64,000 bases of DNA from Spirochaetota bacterium (lineage in GTDB: Bacteria; Spirochaetota; Spirochaetia; Treponematales; UBA12059): NCBI GenBank assembly GCA_018262985.1, contig JADFDI010000001.1, forward strand, positions 451,027-515,026, in the 5' to 3' direction. Below are positions 36,562 through 43,827 of the stretch, one piece after another (within the stretch, counting starts at the first letter, position 1; every line of letters starts with the position of its first letter). A program made the position numbers and the translations under genes. A model generated the notes under the pieces. That model ran no database searches. It was not told the origin of the DNA and saw only the letters and a program-made list of their open reading frames with translations.

Positions 36562-36939
36562 TCAGGACCCGAACGCGCCCGAGCCGAGGACGACGCCGCT
36601 CAGGTAGGGGACGAGCCAGATGGCCCATACGACGATCGAGAGCTTGTGGAAGCCGCGCGCGGCGCGCTCGTCGCGGCGGGCGAGGACGAGCGTGGCCCAG
36701 AGGGCGTGCGCGCCCATGAGGACGATGGCGAGGAGCCCGGTGACGCCGTGGAGGTCGAGGCGGAAGGCGCCTCCCGCGATGCGGCCCATGGCGGCGGTGC
36801 CCGTGGTGTCGAGGACGAGGCCGAGCCAGAAGAAGGCGAGCCAGTGGGGCTTGAGGCCTCCGGAGAGCTTTTCCCCCCAGACTCCGACCGTGTAGAGGAC
36901 GAGGGCTCCGGTGATGGCGACGATGGCGATGGCGAGCAT
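36562..36939 (-). CDS. TIGR03987-type (HsmA-like) small membrane protein
   Basis: The 125-residue product has four membrane segments and matches the TIGR03987 family: LYTVGVWGEKLSGGLKPHW near 16, FFWLGLVLDTTGTAAMGRI near 37, DLHGVTGLLAIVLMGAHALW near 63 and HKLSIVVWAIWLVPYLSG near 97. The family has no proven function that I can name with certainty. It lies 37 bases behind a MarR gene in the same direction, so the MarR protein probably controls it. Confidence 0.85.
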   Translation of the reverse strand: MLAIAIVAITGALVLYTVGVWGEKLSGGLKPHWLAFFWLGLVLDTTGTAAMGRIAGGAFRLDLHGVTGLLAIVLMGAHALWATLVLARRDERAARGFHKLSIVVWAIWLVPYLSGVVLGSGAFGS

Positions 36940-36976
36940 GGCGTTTCCTTGTGTCGGCGCTTTCGCGGCGCCGGCT

Positions 36977-37441
36977 TCAATCGAGTATGGCTTCGAGCGT
37001 GCGCTCGAGCGCGGCGAGGGATTCGGGGGAGACGCCCGCGAAGGCGGCGGCGAAGGCGGCGTCGACGAGGGAGCGGATCTCGCGGATCCGCGGCGCGGCG
37101 GCCGGGGCGAAGGCGACGAGGACCTCGCGGCGGTCTTCGGCCGAGCGCCGGCGCTCGAGGAGTCCCTGGGCCTCCAGGCGGTCGACGATGCCGACGACGG
37201 TGCTCTTGGTGGCGGAGATGGAGCGCGCCAGCGCGCTGACGGTGAGGGGGCCCGCGTGCGCGACGGCCTTGACGGCCATGATCTGCGGCAGGGTGAGGCC
37301 CGTGGCCTCGAGGCTGGCTGCGACGCGCGAGTGGACGCGCGACTCGAGCTCGCGGAGGAGGAGGGCGACGCGGAAGGCTGATTCGCCGGGCCGGGAGTCC
37401 GCGGCCGCGTCCTTTATGGTTCGTGTAGTAACCGTACGCAT
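36977..37441 (-). CDS. MarR-family transcriptional regulator (second)
   Basis: The 154-residue product is a typical MarR winged helix: LTLPQIMAVKAVAHAGPL near 49, TVSALARSISATKSTVVG near 66, IVDRLEAQGLLERRRSAED near 84 with the wing RSAEDRREVLVAF. It differs from the MarR at 8753. The ATG 37439-37441 lies at an AT island (ATACGAACAATATACGG) and within a near-palindrome CGTACGCATACG (37433-37444) that may be its operator. It leads the TIGR03987 gene and is divergent from the toroid-fold gene. Confidence 0.85.
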   Translation of the reverse strand: MRTVTTRTIKDAAADSRPGESAFRVALLLRELESRVHSRVAASLEATGLTLPQIMAVKAVAHAGPLTVSALARSISATKSTVVGIVDRLEAQGLLERRRSAEDRREVLVAFAPAAAPRIREIRSLVDAAFAAAFAGVSPESLAALERTLEAILD

Positions 37442-37457
37442 ACGAACAATATACGGA
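37433..37457 (-). promoter_or_regulatory. Promoter/operator of the second MarR gene
   Basis: On the minus strand CCGTATATTGTTCG contains a TATATT -10-like box; CCGTA and TACGG frame the region 37433-37457, and the near-palindrome CGTACGCATACG covers the start codon. A repressor bound here could block both transcription and start. Inference from layout. Confidence 0.45.
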
Positions 37458-37513
37458 TGGCGCGCGAGCGCGTCAAGCGGGCCGGAGGGATGTACGGCGG
37501 CGCGGAGCGGGGC

Positions 37514-37596
37514 TAGAATTCGCGCGATGGCGCGATGGCGCGCCGCCGCGTCGTGGCGCGGAGGGGGCGAGCCGCGGAGGCGTCGTGGCGCGGAGG
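37514..37596 (+). promoter_or_regulatory. -10 box TAGAAT and a 16-base direct repeat
   Basis: TAGAAT at 37514-37519 may serve the gene at 37604. Between them CGTCGTGGCGCGGAGG occurs twice, at 37549-37564 and 37581-37596, 32 bases apart; the second copy is next to the ribosome site. Confidence 0.4.
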
Positions 37597-37603
37597 CGCG
37601 AAA

Positions 37604-38608
37604 ATGGGCGAGACGTTTGACGGAGCCGGGCGGGGGACAGTGGACTGGCTGCTCGAGCCGGACGAGCCGGGCGTGCGCGCGCGGACGCTCACGGCCTTGC
37701 TCGGGGCGGCGGCGGACGATCCGGAGGTGGCGGCCGCACGGCGCGACGCCATGAAAAAGGGGCCCGTGCCGCGCATCCTCGAGTTCGCGCGGGACGGCGC
37801 GTGGGGCGAACCCGCCGCGTTCTATACGGACAAGTACGGCGGGACGGCCTGGCAGCTCCTGATGCTGGCGGAGCTCGGCGCGGACGGCGCCGACCCGCGC
37901 GTCGGGGCGGCGTGCGAGTTCATCCTGGCGGCTTCGCAGGAGCGCGAGTCGGGCGGCTTTTCCATCGAGGCTTCGAAGCGCGGGCTCGGGGGGCTCCGGG
38001 GCAAGGTGATTCCCTGCCTGGGCGGCAACATGGTCTTCGCGCTCCGGCGGCTCGGGCGCGCGGGCGACGGGCGCGTGGCCAAGGCGCTCGAGTGGATCGC
38101 CGCGACGCAGCGCTTCGACGACGGCGACGGGAATCCGCCGGGCGAGTGGCCCTGGGCGGGCTTCGAGGTCTGCTACGGCCGCCACACGTGCCACATGGGC
38201 GCGGCCAAGGCGCTCAAGGCCTTCGCGGAGGTGCCGGAGGACGAGCGGTCGCCCGCGGTCCGCGCGGCGGTCGCGGCCGGGGTCGAGTACTTCCTCGCGC
38301 ACCGGGTGTTCAGGCGGAGCCACGACCTGTCCGCCGTCGCCAAGCCGGGCTGGCTCAAGTTCGGCTTTCCGCTCATGTACGGCACGGACGCGCTCGAGCT
38401 CGCCTGGGTCCTCGCCCGGCTCGGCTGCCGCGACGGGCGGCTCGGCGAGGCGATCGACCTGGTGCGGTCGAAGCGCGGGTCGGACGGGCGCTGGCGGCTC
38501 GAGAATACCTTCAACGGGAAATATCCCGTACCCGTCGGCGAGAAGGGAAAGCCGTCGAAGTGGGTGACGCTGAGGGCGCTCGAGACCCTGGCCGCCTTCA
38601 GGAGCTGA
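37604..38608 (+). CDS. Uncharacterised alpha/alpha-toroid (prenyltransferase/squalene-cyclase fold) protein
   Basis: The 334-residue soluble product is made of helical repeats with signs of a terpenoid-cyclase-type toroid: KYGGTAWQLLMLAELGADG near 75, RESGGFSIEASKRG near 118, NMVFALRRLGRAGDGRVAKA near 140, a Trp/Cys/His-rich loop WPWAGFEVCYGRHTCHMGAA near 180, and YGTDALELAWVLARLGCRDG near 255. No DxDD or DDxxD cyclase motif is seen, so it is probably not a terpene cyclase. The conserved Cys-His loop could bind metal. ATG 37604 follows CGGAGG and is preferred over ATG 37535, which precedes a direct repeat. Confidence 0.7.
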   Translation: MGETFDGAGRGTVDWLLEPDEPGVRARTLTALLGAAADDPEVAAARRDAMKKGPVPRILEFARDGAWGEPAAFYTDKYGGTAWQLLMLAELGADGADPRVGAACEFILAASQERESGGFSIEASKRGLGGLRGKVIPCLGGNMVFALRRLGRAGDGRVAKALEWIAATQRFDDGDGNPPGEWPWAGFEVCYGRHTCHMGAAKALKAFAEVPEDERSPAVRAAVAAGVEYFLAHRVFRRSHDLSAVAKPGWLKFGFPLMYGTDALELAWVLARLGCRDGRLGEAIDLVRSKRGSDGRWRLENTFNGKYPVPVGEKGKPSKWVTLRALETLAAFRS

Positions 38609-38657
38609 TCCGCCGCCCGACGGGCTTCCCGGCCGGGTGGCCGGGGCGGCCCGAGGC

Positions 38658-38687
38658 TTGTCGCGCGGCCGGGACGGCGCGCATACT
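38658..38687 (+). promoter_or_regulatory. Candidate promoter of the MFS transporter gene
   Basis: TTGTCG (38658-38663), 18 bases, CATACT (38682-38687), 25 bases before the GTG start with GGAGG between. Confidence 0.5.
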
Positions 38688-38712
38688 GCCCGGGCGAACG
38701 GAGGTTCCTGTC

Positions 38713-39897
38713 GTGGTCGCTCCCTGGCTCATCGTTGCGGTGGTGTACGCCGCCTTCGTCTCCCTGGGCTTGCCCGACGGCGCGACCGGCGTGGCCTGGC
38801 CCGCCATGCGCTCGACGCTCGGGCAGCCGCTCGAGGCGCTCGGCCTCGTGTCCCTGATCGGGACCATCGGTTCGGCCCTCTCGGGCTTCGCCTCGGGGCG
38901 CGTGCTCGCGCGGCTCGGCACGCCGCGGGTGGTGCTGATCTCGGGGCTGCTCACGGGCTTCGCGCTCGCGGGCTACGGCCTCGCGCCGGGCTACCTCTTC
39001 GTGGCCGCCATGGCCTTGCCGCTCGGCTTCGGGGCGGGCTCGGTGGACGCGGGGCTCAACCACTACGCGGCCGAACGCTGGTCGAGCCGGCGCATGAACT
39101 GGCTGCACGCCTCGTGGGGCATCGGCGCGACGCTCGGGCCTCTGGTCATGACGGCCGCCATCGCGGGAGGCTCAGGCGGCGAGGGCTGGCGGACGGGCTA
39201 CCTCGCCATCGGCGCGGCGCAGCTCGCGCTCGCGTTCGTGTTCCTGCTCACGCTCGGGCTCTGGGACAAGGCGCCGGCGCTCGCGCGCGAAGGCGAGGGC
39301 GGCGGCGGCCCCGGCGCGGCGCGGCGCTTCAGGCCGGGCACCCGCGGGGGGCGCTGGGCGCTCTTCCTCTCGCCGGCGAGCTACGCGCTCTACGCGGGCT
39401 GCGAGTTCGGCGTCGGGAGCTGGGCGGCCAGCGTCATGAGGGACGGCCGCGGCTTCGACGCGACCGTCGCGGGTTCCATCGTGGCGCTATACTACGGCGC
39501 CATCACGGCGGGGCGCGTGGTTTCCGGCATTTTCGCCGACCGACTGGGCAACCGGCGCATGGTGCGGCTAGGGCTCGGGACGGCGGCCGTCGGCGTGGCG
39601 CTTTTCGCGCTGCCGCTGGGGCCGATCGCGGCCGCGGCGGGGCTCGCCCTGGCGGGACTCGGGTACGCGCCGGTCTACCCCTGCCTGATGCACGAGACGC
39701 CCCGCCGCTTCGATCCGGAGACGACCCGCAAGGTGGTGGGGCGCCAGGTCGCCAGCGCCTACCTGGGCGGCATGGTGCTGCCGCCCGCGCTCGGGCTCGC
39801 GGCGGCCTGGCTCGGGACGGGCGCGGTCGGACCCGGCGTGCTCCTCTACATCGCGCTCATGTCCGTGGCGGTGCTCGCCCTCGATCGGCTGACCTGA
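38713..39897 (+). CDS. Major facilitator superfamily transporter
   Basis: The 394-residue product has about twelve membrane helices in two halves with a central loop (KAPALAREGEGGGGPGAA, residues 190-215). The family loop between helices 2 and 3 is seen in GRVLARLGTPRVVL near 62 and again in GIFADRLGNRRMVR near 278. The N-terminus (VYAAFVSLGLPDGATGVAWP) resembles the FucP/sugar-like group of MFS proteins; the substrate is unknown. The GTG start with GGAGG 8 bases upstream is chosen because the frame upstream overlaps the previous gene. Confidence 0.88.
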   Translation: MVAPWLIVAVVYAAFVSLGLPDGATGVAWPAMRSTLGQPLEALGLVSLIGTIGSALSGFASGRVLARLGTPRVVLISGLLTGFALAGYGLAPGYLFVAAMALPLGFGAGSVDAGLNHYAAERWSSRRMNWLHASWGIGATLGPLVMTAAIAGGSGGEGWRTGYLAIGAAQLALAFVFLLTLGLWDKAPALAREGEGGGGPGAARRFRPGTRGGRWALFLSPASYALYAGCEFGVGSWAASVMRDGRGFDATVAGSIVALYYGAITAGRVVSGIFADRLGNRRMVRLGLGTAAVGVALFALPLGPIAAAAGLALAGLGYAPVYPCLMHETPRRFDPETTRKVVGRQVASAYLGGMVLPPALGLAAAWLGTGAVGPGVLLYIALMSVAVLALDRLT

Positions 39898-39944
39898 AAG
39901 CGATGCGGGCGGCTCCCTCGGGCCGCCGCGCCAAGGAGCGTCCG

Positions 39945-40631
39945 ATGCCTTCCATGTACGACATCTACGAAAACCACGCGGTCGAGTACGACGAGCTCGT
40001 CGACCGCGAGGACTGCCGCGGCGAGCTCGCGGCCTTCATGCGCGGCTTCGTCGGCCGCGGCGAGCGGGTCCTCGAGGCGGGGACTGGCACGGGGCGGGTG
40101 ACCGCGCTCTACGCCGCGCGGGCCGCGAGCGTCCTCTGCTGCGACCGTTCGGCGCACATGCTGGAACGGGCGCGCTCGCGTCTCGCCGCGCACGGCGACA
40201 GGATAGCCTTCCGCGTCCTCGACAACCTGGCCCTCGCCGGGGCGGCGGATTCGGGTCCCTTCGACCTCGTCGTCGAGGGCTGGTCCTTCGGGCACACCGT
40301 CTCGGACTTCCCGGGCCGCGAGGACGAAACGACCGACGCCCTCGTCGCCGCGTGCCGCGCCTGCCTCGCGCCGGGGGGGCGCCTGCTCTTCCTCGAGACG
40401 CTCGGGACGAACACGAGCGGGCCCGTCGCGCCGGCTCCCTTCCTCGACGCCTTCTACCGTCGGCTCGAGGACGAGCACGGCTTCAGGCGGACCGTGCTCC
40501 GCACCGACTACCGCTTCCCCTCGCTCGCGGAAGCGCGCCGCGTCACGGGCTTCTTCTTCGGCGATAGAATGGCCGCCTCCATCGAGGCGGCCGAAGTGCC
40601 GGAATGGACGGGGGCCTGGACCCTCGCCTGA
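39945..40631 (+). CDS. SAM-dependent methyltransferase (class I)
   Basis: The 228-residue product has motif I VLEAGTGTGRVTALYA near 45, CCDRSAHMLERARSRL near 66 (motif II region), FDLVVEGWSFGHTVSD near 105 and LAPGGRLLFLETLGT near 142. It belongs to the ubiE/Methyltransf_25-type group; the substrate is not indicated. AAGGAG is 7 bases before the ATG. It follows the MFS gene by 47 bases and ends convergent to a secreted hydrolase. Confidence 0.88.
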   Translation: MPSMYDIYENHAVEYDELVDREDCRGELAAFMRGFVGRGERVLEAGTGTGRVTALYAARAASVLCCDRSAHMLERARSRLAAHGDRIAFRVLDNLALAGAADSGPFDLVVEGWSFGHTVSDFPGREDETTDALVAACRACLAPGGRLLFLETLGTNTSGPVAPAPFLDAFYRRLEDEHGFRRTVLRTDYRFPSLAEARRVTGFFFGDRMAASIEAAEVPEWTGAWTLA

Positions 40632-40703
40632 GTCGCGACGCGCAGTCCAGGCGCGGCGAGGGAGGCGGCGCGCTCCCGCCGCCCCCCCGCCGGGAGCTTA
40701 TGG

Positions 40704-42050
40704 CTATCTGCCCGCCTTGAGGGCGAAGTCCGCGATCGCCTTGACGACGCCCGGGTCGACGTGGCCGGCGACCGAGTATTCCGCCGGCGAGGGCGTCCCC
40801 GTGCCCGCCATGAACAGGTGGTTGAGCGCGGGGAAGGTCCTCAGCGTCGCCGTTTTCAGCGAGCCGACGCCGGATTTCCAGAGCGCGGCGTCCGCGGCCG
40901 GCACCTGGTAGTCGCGGCCGCCGTGCAGCACGAGCATGGGTAGTCCCGTCGCCTTGGCCGCGGCCACCGGATCGTAGCCGGCGAGCGAGAGCCAGTAGGC
41001 CGCCGGGATGCCGAGCGGCAGTTCAGCCGCCTCGTACTTCGCGCCTTTCGCGAGCTCCTTGACGCGGGCGACCGCCTTCTCGAGCTCGGCCAGGACGCCC
41101 TTCCGTTCCTCGGTCAGCTTCGGCTCGAGGCTCGCGAGGTAGCGCGACTGCTCCAGCACGAGATCCTCCATGGGCCGCCCGGGCGGGGCCAGCAGGACGA
41201 GGGCGGCCGGGCCGGGGAGCCCCAGCCTGGCCGAATCGAGCGCGATCATGGGCGCGAGCTGGGCGCCGAGCGAGTGGCCGAGCAGGGTGAGGCGCTTCGC
41301 GTCGATCCGCGCGTCGCGCGCGAGCAGGGCGAGGGCGGCGAGGGCGTCCTCCACGACCTCCTCGCGGACGCCGAAGTCGTCGACGAGGGGACCGAGCCGG
41401 AGCGCGTGGACCTTGGTGCGCTTCTCGTAGCGCAGCACCGCGACGCCGCGCGAGGCGAGGCCCCAGGCGAGGTCCTTGAAGACCTTGTTCGGGCCGATGG
41501 TCTCGTCGCGGTCGTTGGGGCCGGAGCCGTGCACGAGTACGACGGCGGGGAAGGGGCCCGTGCCCTTCGGGAGCGCGAGCGTCGCGGGCAGCGGCCAGCC
41601 GCCCGAGTCGACGGTGAGTTCCTCCTCCGTGAATTTCGCCGCGTCCGCGTAGGAGGGCGCGAGCCAGGCGGCGGTCGGGAGCCGCGGGTTCTGGGCGAAG
41701 AAGCCCGCCACCTTGCCCGCGCCGTCGAACACGACGCGGAAGTCGAACTCGAGCCGTTCGTAGGCGCCGACGGTGATGACCACCAGGTAGGGTCCCTGCT
41801 CCTCGACGCGGGCGGCGCCGAAGGCCGCGAAATTCCCGCCGGCGGCGACGAGCTGGTCGGCGGTCGCGGCGGCCTGCGCGGGCGTGAAGGCTTTGGCCAT
41901 GGCCGCGTCGAAGCGGTCGGCGAGGCGCGGGTCCTTGGCCAGGAACAGCTCGAGGAAGGCTCTGGCCTCGGCGACCGGATCGGCGGGAAAGCCCTGGGCC
42001 GCGGCCTCGGCGGCGGCGAGCAGTACGAGCGCGAGGGCGATGGTGCGCAT
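40704..42050 (-). CDS. Secreted alpha/beta hydrolase with N-terminal DUF3887-like domain
   Basis: The 448-residue product has a signal peptide (MRTIALALVLLAAAEAAAQG). Residues about 25-120 resemble the DUF3887 beta-helix module found before peptidase-like hydrolases (FDAAMAKAFTPAQAAATADQ, LEFDFRVVFDGAGKVAGFF). The catalytic part has AVVLVHGSGPNDRDET near 175, the nucleophile LLGHSLGAQLAP near 258, Asp in LVLHGGRDYQVPA near 388 and His in FPALNHLFMAG near 415. It is likely an exported esterase or peptidase; substrate unknown. The downstream GCTCCCG/CGGGAGC pair (40671-40696) may end both this and the methyltransferase transcript. Confidence 0.85.
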   Translation of the reverse strand: MRTIALALVLLAAAEAAAQGFPADPVAEARAFLELFLAKDPRLADRFDAAMAKAFTPAQAAATADQLVAAGGNFAAFGAARVEEQGPYLVVITVGAYERLEFDFRVVFDGAGKVAGFFAQNPRLPTAAWLAPSYADAAKFTEEELTVDSGGWPLPATLALPKGTGPFPAVVLVHGSGPNDRDETIGPNKVFKDLAWGLASRGVAVLRYEKRTKVHALRLGPLVDDFGVREEVVEDALAALALLARDARIDAKRLTLLGHSLGAQLAPMIALDSARLGLPGPAALVLLAPPGRPMEDLVLEQSRYLASLEPKLTEERKGVLAELEKAVARVKELAKGAKYEAAELPLGIPAAYWLSLAGYDPVAAAKATGLPMLVLHGGRDYQVPAADAALWKSGVGSLKTATLRTFPALNHLFMAGTGTPSPAEYSVAGHVDPGVVKAIADFALKAGR

Positions 42051-42195
42051 GGAAGACTCCTTTTCGACGTGCCCGCGCAGGCGGCGCGCGTCGGCGAATC
42101 GCGGCGGCGGCCCCCTCGGGGCGCCTCGGCCGGCGCTCCCGATTGTAGTCCCGCCAGGGCCGATCGGCTACACTGGGCGAGGAGGAACGATCCGG

Positions 42196-43158
42196 ATGTT
42201 CGCCCCGACCGAAGTCATTTTCGCGCCCACCTCGCGTTGCAACCTCTTCTGCGCCCACTGCCGCGTCCGTCGCGGCCCCGAGGAGCTCGAGCCGGGCGCC
42301 GCCGTACGATTCCTCGAAGGCTGCGCCGAGGCGGGCGTCGAACGCGTCGGGTTCTCGGGCGGCGAACCGTTCCTCCGCCCCGACTTCCTCGAGGCCGTCA
42401 TCCGGGCCGCCGTGGAAAAAGGCCTGCTCTTCGACCGCCTCATGACGAACGGGACCTGGGCGCGCGACGGCGCGGAGCTCCGCTCGACGCTCGGGCGGAT
42501 CTTCGACGCGGGCTTCGACGGTCGCGTCGGGCTTTCGTGGGACCTCTGGCACGGGCAGGGGGCGGGCGAGGCGGCGGCCTTCGTCCGCGCGTGTCACGAA
42601 GCTTCCGGGCGGCGCGACTCGGTCGAGCTCGCCTGGTCGCGCTCGAAGGGGGACGGCGACCTTGCCGCGCGCTTCCGCGTTCTCGCCGACGCGCTCGGCG
42701 GCGCCCTGACGCTCGAGGGCGGGGAGCCGGCGGCCATCGTCGATTCGCCCGGAGCCGGCCCCGGTCCGGACGCGGCGGACGGAGAGGCGCTCCTCGTCCC
42801 GATCGTCCTCACCCCCTATTCCGCCGGCGCGGACGAGGACGCCTGGGGCGGGGCCGAGTGGTTCGTCGACGACTTCTGCGAAGGTCCCGGCCAGGTCCTC
42901 TACGTCCACCCCGACGGGTCAGTCGCGCCCTGCTGCGGCTTCGCGAACGAGAACCCCGAGCTGATCCTCGGACGCATTGAGGAGGGGGCGACGGCGCTCA
43001 TCGCGCGGGCGGCGGAAAAGCCCCGCGTGGCGACCTGCTACGGAAAGGGCCTCGGGCGCCAGCGGGAGGAAATGGAGGCGGCCGGCTTCCGCTTCCCGGG
43101 GAAGACGGCCGACCAGTGCTTCTTCTGCGACTGGCTCTGCGCGCGCGAGCGAGGCTGA
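42196..43158 (+). CDS. Radical SAM protein with C-terminal cysteine-rich (SPASM-like) region
   Basis: The 320-residue product has the radical SAM motif SRCNLFCAHCRV near 14 (CxxxCxxC), the SAM-binding GFSGGEPFLRPDF near 53 and MTNGTWARDG near 85. The last third has more cysteines in pairs (SVAPCCGFANE near 245, CFFCDWLC near 309), as in SPASM or twitch domains that hold a second iron-sulphur cluster. Such enzymes modify peptides or other enzymes. No small precursor peptide gene is obvious beside it. A GGAGGA ribosome site precedes the ATG. Substrate unknown. Confidence 0.85.
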   Translation: MFAPTEVIFAPTSRCNLFCAHCRVRRGPEELEPGAAVRFLEGCAEAGVERVGFSGGEPFLRPDFLEAVIRAAVEKGLLFDRLMTNGTWARDGAELRSTLGRIFDAGFDGRVGLSWDLWHGQGAGEAAAFVRACHEASGRRDSVELAWSRSKGDGDLAARFRVLADALGGALTLEGGEPAAIVDSPGAGPGPDAADGEALLVPIVLTPYSAGADEDAWGGAEWFVDDFCEGPGQVLYVHPDGSVAPCCGFANENPELILGRIEEGATALIARAAEKPRVATCYGKGLGRQREEMEAAGFRFPGKTADQCFFCDWLCARERG

Positions 43159-43182
43159 GGGTGGAGCCGGGGAAGGAAGGGG

Positions 43183-43213
43183 CCGGGAGGGAAACCGCGG
43201 GTTTCTCTCCCGG
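43183..43213. terminator. Two-way terminator between convergent genes
   Basis: CCGGGAGGGAAACC (43183-43196) pairs with GGTTTCTCTCCCGG (43200-43213), 13 of 14 positions, with a 3-base loop. It lies between the radical SAM and flavin reductase stops; U-runs are poor. Confidence 0.65.
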
Positions 43214-43239
43214 ATTGGGCCCGGGCGACGCCGAGCCCG

Positions 43240-43827
43240 CTAGTCCTCGATGAAGGCCTCGACCTGGCCGACGTAGAGCCGGTGCCAGTCCTTGTCGTAA
43301 TGCCCGTGGATAGCGGGATCGAGGAAGCCCGCCGGGTCGAGGTCCTGACGGTGGAGCGTCCGGCAGACCAGGACGAGCGAGTAGCCCTCGAGCGCGACCG
43401 CGCCGGGGGCCGGCTCGAAGGCGTCGAGCCCCGACTCGGCGGCCTTGTCCGTGTCGCGGCCGGAATTCGCGCCGCAGAGGGCCAGGGCCTTGCGCCGCGA
43501 CGCGGGGTAGAACGAAGCGGCGAAGCGCGGCGAGGCGTTCATGAAGCCGAAGCTGTGGCGCGTGGGCCGGACGAAGGCGAATACGACGGGCCGGTTCCAG
43601 AGCACGCCGAGGCCGCCCCAGCTCGCGGTCATGAGGTTCCAGTCGCGGCCGCAGGTGCCGGGCGCGAAGGGGTCGCGGAGCTCGCCGTCGGCGCCCGGGA
43701 CGGAGGCGCCGACGAGCATCCAGCGCTCGCCGATGGCGTCGAAGGTGTCGGCGAGGCCGGCGCGCGCGAGCGCGGCCCCGAGCGGGGCGGTCCTGGCGGG
43801 ATCGACGGGAACCAGGGGCCGGCTCAT
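43240..43827 (-). CDS. Flavin-reductase-like / flavoredoxin protein
   Basis: The 195-residue product has the flavin reductase-like split-barrel features: NLMTASWGGLGVLWNRPVV near 65, AFVRPTRHSFGFMNASPRF near 86 and FEPAPGAVALEGYSLVLVC near 140. These proteins bind FMN and pass electrons, or act as flavoredoxins in anaerobes. The ATG overlaps the last 4 bases of the GH13 gene, which is unusual company for a flavin protein. No partner oxygenase is nearby. Confidence 0.82.
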   Translation of the reverse strand: MSRPLVPVDPARTAPLGAALARAGLADTFDAIGERWMLVGASVPGADGELRDPFAPGTCGRDWNLMTASWGGLGVLWNRPVVFAFVRPTRHSFGFMNASPRFAASFYPASRRKALALCGANSGRDTDKAAESGLDAFEPAPGAVALEGYSLVLVCRTLHRQDLDPAGFLDPAIHGHYDKDWHRLYVGQVEAFIED

